Source: DSQK01 sp964550175
Lineage (GTDB): Archaea > Nanobdellota > Nanobdellia > Woesearchaeales > ARS49
DNA length: 64,000 bases
Direction of reading: 5' to 3'
Assembly: GCA_964550175.1 (NCBI GenBank)
Contig: CAZJXP010000001.1
Coordinates: forward strand, 558,001 to 622,000
Shown one piece after another: positions 59,312 through 64,000 of the stretch. The position numbers were made by a program, and so were the translations under genes. Positions within the stretch are counted from its first letter, which is position 1, and the number at the start of each line of letters is the position of its first letter. Below the pieces are notes generated by a model. It worked only from the letters and a program-made list of their open reading frames with translations. It had not been told where the DNA came from and did not search any database.

Positions 59312-60384
59312 CTGACGCCAAAAAGAAGCTCGTCGAAATCGGGCAGAAGCTCGCCAACGATATCGAGAAAGGGAAACAGCCCGCGCTTGACGTTCCCATC
59401 AGAGCATTATCCAACGTCCAATACAACGAGAAGACGAAGACGCTCGAGCTCGGCGAAAAGTCGACCGAACGGTTCTTCTTCAACGTCGGCCACGTCAAGA
59501 AGTTCTTGCAAACGCTCGAGGTCGCGAAGCACGCGAAAGCGTTGTTAGATTTGGGAAAGCACGCCTCATTGCGAGACGTGTTCTACATGGCGAAGCGAAC
59601 CATTCCTCACTCGAACATCAACATCGTCGACGACCAGCCCGAAAGCGACAAGGCCATCGAAGACCTTGAACTTATCTCAGGATTCTCGCGAGAACAATTG
59701 AACATCAACGCGAACAAGAACGGCTCCGTTGCCGGAAAGGTCATCATCGAGGACAAGGGCGACACCATTGATTGGTCGCGATTGGGTTCAGGCGGCTGGT
59801 CTATCCCGTCCAACGTCGAGGAAATCAAGTTCAAAAAAGTCGACGCAGAATACGTCATCTACATGGAAAAGGCAGCCGTTTGGGAACGACTGCACGAAGA
59901 CAAGTACTGGGACAAGCACAAGTGCATCATCATGTCCTCGCAAGGTCAGACAACGCGAGGAATCCGACGACTCCTGCAACGATTGAACCAGGAGCACAAG
60001 CTTCCCGTTTACGTTTTGGCAGACTTCGACCCGTATGGATTCTACATCTTCTCCGTGCTGAAGTTCGGCTCGATTAATTTGGCGCACATCTCGGAAACAC
60101 AAGCCATCCCGTCCGCGAAGTTTTTAGGAATTACTGCAGATGACATTGAGAAGTACGGACTATCCAAGAACTTTATCAAGATGAAGGACGTGGACTTCGC
60201 GCGACTGAAGCAGATGTCCGAGTACGACTGGTTCAAGAATAACAAAGCCTGGCAGCGCCAGTTCAAACTCATGAAGCAGTACGGCTCGAAAGCAGAAATC
60301 CAGGCACTTAGTGGTCGAGGAATCACGTTTATTTCAGACAAATATTTGCCTGAGAAGATCAAGAATAAGGATTGGCTGGATTAG
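59308..60384 (+). CDS. top6A: Topoisomerase VI subunit A (Spo11-like)
   Basis: DNA-cleaving subunit, 358 residues. The active-site tyrosine is Y93 in LRDVFYMAKR. The Toprim domain has YMEKAAVWERL (metal glutamate) and VYVLADFDPYGFYIFSVLK (DxD). Length and order are normal. Its last bases overlap the next minus-strand gene by 4 bases. Confidence 0.96.
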   Translation: MTDAKKKLVEIGQKLANDIEKGKQPALDVPIRALSNVQYNEKTKTLELGEKSTERFFFNVGHVKKFLQTLEVAKHAKALLDLGKHASLRDVFYMAKRTIPHSNINIVDDQPESDKAIEDLELISGFSREQLNINANKNGSVAGKVIIEDKGDTIDWSRLGSGGWSIPSNVEEIKFKKVDAEYVIYMEKAAVWERLHEDKYWDKHKCIIMSSQGQTTRGIRRLLQRLNQEHKLPVYVLADFDPYGFYIFSVLKFGSINLAHISETQAIPSAKFLGITADDIEKYGLSKNFIKMKDVDFARLKQMSEYDWFKNNKAWQRQFKLMKQYGSKAEIQALSGRGITFISDKYLPEKIKNKDWLD

Positions 60385-60650
60385 AAGAATTTTCTCAAAT
60401 TTGCGCGCACAAGATCGCTGATGTCATGAATGTTCATTTCGTTCGTCGGCTGCAGTCGCACTTTGTATCCGTTTTGCGCAAGCACGAGATGGCAACTCAC
60501 TTTTTGGTGGACGGCAAGCGGAGTTTGGCTTAATGCAATCGGAAATCGATAGTGTTGACGCCAGCCATCGTGCGCGATTGTCACGTGATAGCGTTCATCC
60601 CTAATGAGCGTGACAACGCCAAGCGCTTCTAAACTTTGAGGGATATCCAT
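60381..60650 (-). CDS. Hypothetical protein starting directly after tRNA-Arg
   Basis: 89 residues, alpha/beta with many strands (GVVTLIRDERYHVTIAHDG, VSCHLVLAQNGYKVRL). No family recognised. The ATG at 60650 lies one base after the 3' discriminator of tRNA-Arg, and there is no room for another promoter or ribosome site, so it must be translated from a tRNA-processed leaderless mRNA if it is expressed. Confidence 0.7.
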   Translation of the reverse strand: MDIPQSLEALGVVTLIRDERYHVTIAHDGWRQHYRFPIALSQTPLAVHQKVSCHLVLAQNGYKVRLQPTNEMNIHDISDLVRANLRKFF

Positions 60651-60651
60651 A

Positions 60652-60725
60652 CGGCCCTGGGAGGATTTGAACCCCCGACCTCCTGCTTAGAAGGCAGGCA
60701 CTCTTCCAGGCTGAGTTACAGGACC
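60652..60725 (-). tRNA. tRNA-Arg (TCT)
   Basis: 74 bases. Acceptor GGTCCTG/CAGGGCC, anticodon stem CCTGC/GCAGG around loop CTTCTAA (anticodon TCT), T arm GGGGGTTCAAATCCTCC with some mismatch, discriminator G. No encoded CCA. Promoter TATA on the minus strand: GGTTTAAAAGGG (about 60750-60761). Confidence 0.94.
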
Positions 60726-60814
60726 AGAACATCATCTCTCGAAACTGCCCTTTTAAACCTTTTCAACGATTAGCTTTTTATACTCCTCCTCGTGCCTTCC
60801 GTTGTGGAGGATGC

Positions 60815-60835
60815 AGACTCCAGTTCTGCAGATTC
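60815..60835 (+). repeat. Small hairpin upstream of tRNA-Cys
   Basis: GCAGA/TCTGC with a 7-base loop lies in the 5' flank of tRNA-Cys, after the TATA element at about 60773-60783. It resembles the short hairpins upstream of tRNA-Leu(CAA) and may be part of the tRNA precursor. Confidence 0.4.
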
Positions 60836-60842
60836 CATTAGT

Positions 60843-60915
60843 GCGGAGGTACCGAAGCGGTTAACGGGCTCGCCTGCAGAGCGAGTTTTCCTGGGTTCGA
60901 GTCCCAGCCTCCGCT
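60843..60915 (+). tRNA. tRNA-Cys (GCA)
   Basis: 73 bases. Acceptor GCGGAGG/CCTCCGC, anticodon stem CTCGC/GCGAG around loop CTGCAGA (anticodon GCA), T arm CTGGGTTCGAGTCCCAG, discriminator T, the identity base for cysteine. The GDPD gene starts two bases after it. Confidence 0.94.
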
Positions 60916-60917
60916 TG

Positions 60918-61760
60918 ATGATTATTTTCACGCATCGTGGCATTGAAAAGCCGGCGTTGGGCCATAGCGAAAGCGGGTATGCTGCATTCAAAGACCAGGT
61001 TTCGCGCGGTTATGGCCTAGAATTTGATCCCAACTTCATCAAAGATGAAATAATAATCTGGCATGACGCGACATTGAAGCGTCTTACCGGCGACACAACG
61101 CCATTGTCCGAGAAATCCTATGCCGACGTGAAGAACATTCGTTTTGGAAACGCAGACAGGATAACGACGCTTGCCGAATTCTTCGCGCTCATAAAGCATT
61201 CAGCAACCATCCACGCGCTCCACCTGAAAGGCATCAACCAAACCGATGCCTGCGTGCAGCGTCTTTTCGCGGCCCTGGACGCGCATCCTGAGATTGTCCC
61301 CAAATTGCTCGTGTTCGATGTTAAACTCGAGATCGCGAAGCAGTTCCGCAACAAATATCCCGGAATCCATCTCGCGCCATCCATTGCGCACGAGCATGAC
61401 ATTTTGAGGTATAATTCCTGCGTGAAGGAGACTTTGTACCCGTTAACGACCGCTATCCAACATCGGACTGTTTATGACTGGGTGTGGCTCGATGAATGGG
61501 ATCTCATCAATGCATCAGGCAATAAAAAGCTCTACACCAAAGAAATATTCGCCGAGTGCCGCAAGCACGGCCTCAAGATTAGCTTGGTGACTCCTGAATT
61601 GCACGCCACGTCTCCCGGACTTTACGGCGGCGAAGCGCATGCGGACGCGGCGTCGGAAGAAAAACTTTTTGCGAGGATGAAAGAAATTATTTCGCTCAAA
61701 CCTGATGCGATTTGCACCGATTACCCAGAGAAATGCCGCGCTTTCGCGCGCGAGTTATAA
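60918..61760 (+). CDS. Glycerophosphodiester phosphodiesterase-family protein
   Basis: 280 residues. GDPD motifs: FTHRG near the N-terminus (catalytic histidine), GLEFDPNF, IIIWHDATLKRLTG (second histidine), and the C-terminal DAICTDYPEKC. The usual ExD after HRG reads EFD. The enzyme would cleave glycerophosphodiesters from lipid turnover. The ATG at 60918 follows tRNA-Cys by two bases; longer readings would run through the tRNA. The stop overlaps the MBL gene by 6 bases. Confidence 0.88.
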   Translation: MIIFTHRGIEKPALGHSESGYAAFKDQVSRGYGLEFDPNFIKDEIIIWHDATLKRLTGDTTPLSEKSYADVKNIRFGNADRITTLAEFFALIKHSATIHALHLKGINQTDACVQRLFAALDAHPEIVPKLLVFDVKLEIAKQFRNKYPGIHLAPSIAHEHDILRYNSCVKETLYPLTTAIQHRTVYDWVWLDEWDLINASGNKKLYTKEIFAECRKHGLKISLVTPELHATSPGLYGGEAHADAASEEKLFARMKEIISLKPDAICTDYPEKCRAFAREL

Positions 61761-62567
61761 TTCTAAGACTTCGTGGTCAACAGGAAATGATAATTCTATG
61801 TTTCTCGCACGTGCGTACTTTCGCATTTCATTTATTTCGTTTTCTTTTCCGCGCTGTTCGCGGTTCACGTGCACGATACGCACGTTCGGTATTTGCGCAT
61901 CATTCGCGTAGTCGAGCACTTGCTTGACTGACGCATGATTTTTCCCAGGATCATCTATGATCGTAAACCCTTCGTGGATGAGCAATGGGACTTTTTCGAA
62001 CAGTTTGCGCGATGCATCAGTCAATGCGCCATCGCCGCTTATCGCGAAATCAGCCGTTTCGGTCTTGAACCGGTATGCGAAGTTCTTGACGCTGTGCTGG
62101 GTTACAGCACAGTCAATTCTCATGCCGTAAATGTTGCTTCCTGGCTTGACTTCAGTATATGAGATGCGAGGGCCTTCTTTGCCAAACCGTGCGAAAAATC
62201 CAGGATAGTCATTCTGCATGCGGGTTTCGATAAAAGGGAACAATTCTGGGTTTGCGCTGAATATCTCAACTTCACGTTCAATTCCCTTTTTCGAGGTTCC
62301 AACGACACCGTTTGATTCCTCCCACATCCCTAGGAGCAACGCGCCTATGGAGCCCATATGGTCGCCGTGACCGTGCGTCAACAGCACGCCATGCGGCACG
62401 TCATCGAGCATTCGCTTCCGTTTCTCGAGTAATCGCATCACGGACTTGTAAACATCATATCCGCAATCGACCAAGAGCATCTTATCATTGTGTTCGATAA
62501 GGTAAGAAGTGTTTACTCGGTTCGGATCAATAGCTTCTCCCGTGCCGACATGCGTGAGCGTTATCAT
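61755..62567 (-). CDS. Metallo-beta-lactamase-fold hydrolase (RNase Z/lactonase-like)
   Basis: 270 residues. Ligands: LTHGHGDHMG (about 65-74), a histidine in TQHSV, the aspartate in AISGDGALTD and a late histidine in IVHVNREQ. This layout is seen in RNase Z-like and metal-dependent hydrolases; whether it cuts tRNA 3' ends cannot be told, and the exosite arm of RNase Z is not evident. The ATG at 62567 is preferred to a GTG two codons earlier. Confidence 0.82.
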   Translation of the reverse strand: MITLTHVGTGEAIDPNRVNTSYLIEHNDKMLLVDCGYDVYKSVMRLLEKRKRMLDDVPHGVLLTHGHGDHMGSIGALLLGMWEESNGVVGTSKKGIEREVEIFSANPELFPFIETRMQNDYPGFFARFGKEGPRISYTEVKPGSNIYGMRIDCAVTQHSVKNFAYRFKTETADFAISGDGALTDASRKLFEKVPLLIHEGFTIIDDPGKNHASVKQVLDYANDAQIPNVRIVHVNREQRGKENEINEMRKYARARNIELSFPVDHEVLEL

Positions 62568-62613
62568 CACCACTTTTCGATAGTGAGGGTTTAAAAAGCT
62601 TGTGAAGAATCGT

Positions 62614-62865
62614 TTATTTCTTCCGTCTCTTCGCTGATTTAGAACTTTTCTTTTTCTTCTCAGTCTTGTTCAGAATCAGCGTCAAGAACTTGTAGACTGA
62701 AACGAACGAGATGATCAACAAAAGCACGCCGATCAAAACGCGGTCGTTGTGGCGCGCAAATCCAAGCCCCATTGAAACGACTGTTCGCGGATCGACAAAC
62801 GTGAAGAACGCGCCAGGGATTCCGGTGAAAAACGCAATCAATAAGCTCCCGATTGTCTTGCTCAT
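62614..62865 (-). CDS. Small membrane protein with lysine-rich tail
   Basis: 83 residues: two membrane segments (IGSLLIAFFTGIPGAFFTFV and RVLIGVLLLIISFVSVYKFL) and a strongly basic tail (NKTEKKKKSSKSAKRRKK). It overlaps the upstream gene by 4 bases. No family recognised; the tail may bind the membrane surface or nucleic acid. Confidence 0.7.
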   Translation of the reverse strand: MSKTIGSLLIAFFTGIPGAFFTFVDPRTVVSMGLGFARHNDRVLIGVLLLIISFVSVYKFLTLILNKTEKKKKSSKSAKRRKK

Positions 62866-63563
62866 GCGCGTTCCCCTCGCAAGAACCAGGCGGTCAGGCA
62901 GTACGGCACAGCAACGATGAATATGCGCGCGACGCCGCCAATCAACGTTGCTCCGAGGAACACGCTCGTGATGGCGAACAGCATACTCGCGAGCGTCGCT
63001 CCGCCGAGAACGCTGGTAATCCAACTGCTTCCATAAATCAAGACCCAAAGTACGACAAGCGCAATGATGGCTGCCGAGAACGTCAGCGCCTTCGTCGTGT
63101 CGCCGTCCATTCCGCCCGTCCATTTGATGACGAACATGATCCAGCCCCAGTGCAACGGCAACGTGGCTAACCCAGTCAATAACGCGAACGAAAGATTGCC
63201 TGACTTCTTTTCCATCACTTTCGTCGCAAGCCAATACGCGAGCATCAGCGCAACCGCGTGCACAAAAACGTAGCCGAGCGCGTCATCAATCTTGAACAGG
63301 CTTCGGTCCAGCGTCGGCGTCGCGACGCGGTAATAGATGTAGAACGCAACCGGACCAAGAAATGACGTGACGATGCCGGGCGTGCGGCCAATCCCAATTA
63401 CAGAAGCAATCAGGAACGTCGACAAAAACACAATCGTGAACTTGACCGCGACGTAGTTTAGATGGACTGCGGTTTCCGTCGCGACGTGGAACAGCATATC
63501 CAACGCGTTCATCGCCAAGGTGACAATGAACGCGAAAATGAGCGCCTTGAAGAGCTTGTTCAT
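62862..63563 (-). CDS. Multi-pass membrane protein
   Basis: 233 residues from the ATG at 63563, with seven or so membrane segments and few charged residues. No catalytic motif or family recognised. It sits between the cupredoxin lipoprotein (1-base gap upstream) and the small basic membrane protein, so the three probably form one operon. Confidence 0.7.
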   Translation of the reverse strand: MNKLFKALIFAFIVTLAMNALDMLFHVATETAVHLNYVAVKFTIVFLSTFLIASVIGIGRTPGIVTSFLGPVAFYIYYRVATPTLDRSLFKIDDALGYVFVHAVALMLAYWLATKVMEKKSGNLSFALLTGLATLPLHWGWIMFVIKWTGGMDGDTTKALTFSAAIIALVVLWVLIYGSSWITSVLGGATLASMLFAITSVFLGATLIGGVARIFIVAVPYCLTAWFLRGERA

Positions 63564-63564
63564 A

Positions 63565-63897
63565 TTATTCAACAATAACGGCGCCCTTCATGCTCGGATG
63601 GATTCCGCAGGGGTATTCGAACGTTCCTGCAACGGTGAACGTGTGGCTCCACGTGTCGCCCATGAACAGCTCGGGGCTTTCCGCGCCGTCCACCGCAATC
63701 GTGTGTGATGCTTTTTCCTGGTTCTTCCAGGTGACGGTGTCGCCGACCTTAATCGTCGCGGTGTCCGGAGAGAACTTGAAATTGTTAATCGTGACAATCT
63801 GATCCGCGGATTCCAGCACACCCGGAGCTTTTTCAACAACCGGCGCGGAGCACGCGGCCAAGAATATTACCAGAATCAACGCAAGCAGTTTGTTCAT
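63565..63897 (-). CDS. Cupredoxin (plastocyanin/amicyanin-like) lipoprotein
   Basis: 110 residues. A lipoprotein signal (LLALILVIFLAAC, with Cys16) would anchor it outside the cell. The copper ligands are all present: histidine in KASHTIAV, then cysteine, histidine and methionine in YPCGIHPSMKG. It would carry electrons at the cell surface. First gene of a minus-strand operon with membrane proteins. Confidence 0.88.
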   Translation of the reverse strand: MNKLLALILVIFLAACSAPVVEKAPGVLESADQIVTINNFKFSPDTATIKVGDTVTWKNQEKASHTIAVDGAESPELFMGDTWSHTFTVAGTFEYPCGIHPSMKGAVIVE

Positions 63898-63978
63898 AGG
63901 ACACCTTCAGGTCGTTTGTGCTCACAATCCTATAAAAAGATGCTGGTGCCCGAACATAAGATATTTAAAGCGTTTAAA

Positions 63979-64000
63979 ATGGACGTAACCTATGCCACGA
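63979..64000 (+). CDS. Start of a gene running out of the window
   Basis: TATA-like ATATTTAAAG (about 63961-63970) is followed by ATG at 63979 and 63992. Only a few codons are visible, so the product cannot be told; which ATG is used is unknown. Confidence 0.25.

Overview
The window is archaeal chromosomal DNA. The evidence is archaeal/eukaryotic-type ribosomal proteins (S4e, L18e, L19e, L32e), TBP, MCM, PCNA, RpoD and RpoN, DnaG of the archaeal type, topoisomerase VI, NAC, Sec61-beta, an archaeal SRP RNA and RNase P RNA, and TATA boxes about 25 bases before many starts. Several traits point to a DPANN lineage (Nanoarchaeota/Woesearchaeota/Pacearchaeota-like, not resolved further): a fused single-chain PriS-PriL primase, DNA gyrase next to topoisomerase VI, a bacterial-type leucyl-tRNA synthetase, RNase J, and many short membrane or coiled-coil proteins without recognisable family. 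No insertion sequence, CRISPR array or prophage was seen.

Layout. 1-2890: MCM helicase (cut by the window edge), TBP and an EMC3/DUF106 insertase, all on the minus strand. 2887-15942: an unbroken minus-strand ribosomal operon read L3-L4-L23-L2-S19-L22-S3-L29-aIF1-S17-L14-L24-S4e-L5-S14-S8-L6-L32e-L19e-L18-S5-L30-L15-SecY-EMC3. 16161-20380: primase, a Toprim protein and the Hef-type helicase/nuclease. 20439-26620: small operons of membrane, protease-like, TraB, PRC-barrel, repeat and zinc-finger proteins around tRNA-Gly. 26700-29749: tRNA-Leu(CAA), RNase J, PCNA and a T4 endonuclease V homologue. 29832-34434: a glycosyltransferase, three coiled-coil genes, ScpB and a 47-residue zinc ribbon. 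34563-41514: gyrA, a THUMP methyltransferase relative, RNase P RNA, Sec61-beta, NAC and a four-gene operon with a MinD-like protein. 41788-45552: second ribosomal/RNA-polymerase operon S13-S4-S11-RpoD-tRNA-Leu(GAG)-L18e-L13-S9-RpoN. 45753-55910: LeuRS, SRP RNA, presenilin-type protease, TrpRS, HerA, HAD phosphatase and DnaG. 56401-60384: RIO1 kinase, KH protein, Top6B and Top6A. 60381-64000: tRNA-Arg, tRNA-Cys, GDPD, an MBL hydrolase, membrane proteins and a cupredoxin lipoprotein.

Patterns not explained by single genes. (1) A box reading CACTGGACA lies at almost the same spacing upstream of the TATA boxes of mcm, the primase and hef, which suggests a small replication/repair regulon. (2) Three protein genes begin 1-2 bases after the 3' end of a tRNA, so tRNA 3' processing would itself produce leaderless mRNAs. 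(3) A non-coding repeat with the core ACTCAAAATCTGC occurs five times between genes, always in the same orientation. (4) Clusters of short, near-perfect hairpins lie between genes, one of them with a duplicated piece of tRNA-Leu. (5) Several conserved folds have lost key catalytic residues (site-2 protease, MinD, THUMP methyltransferase, Hef nuclease).
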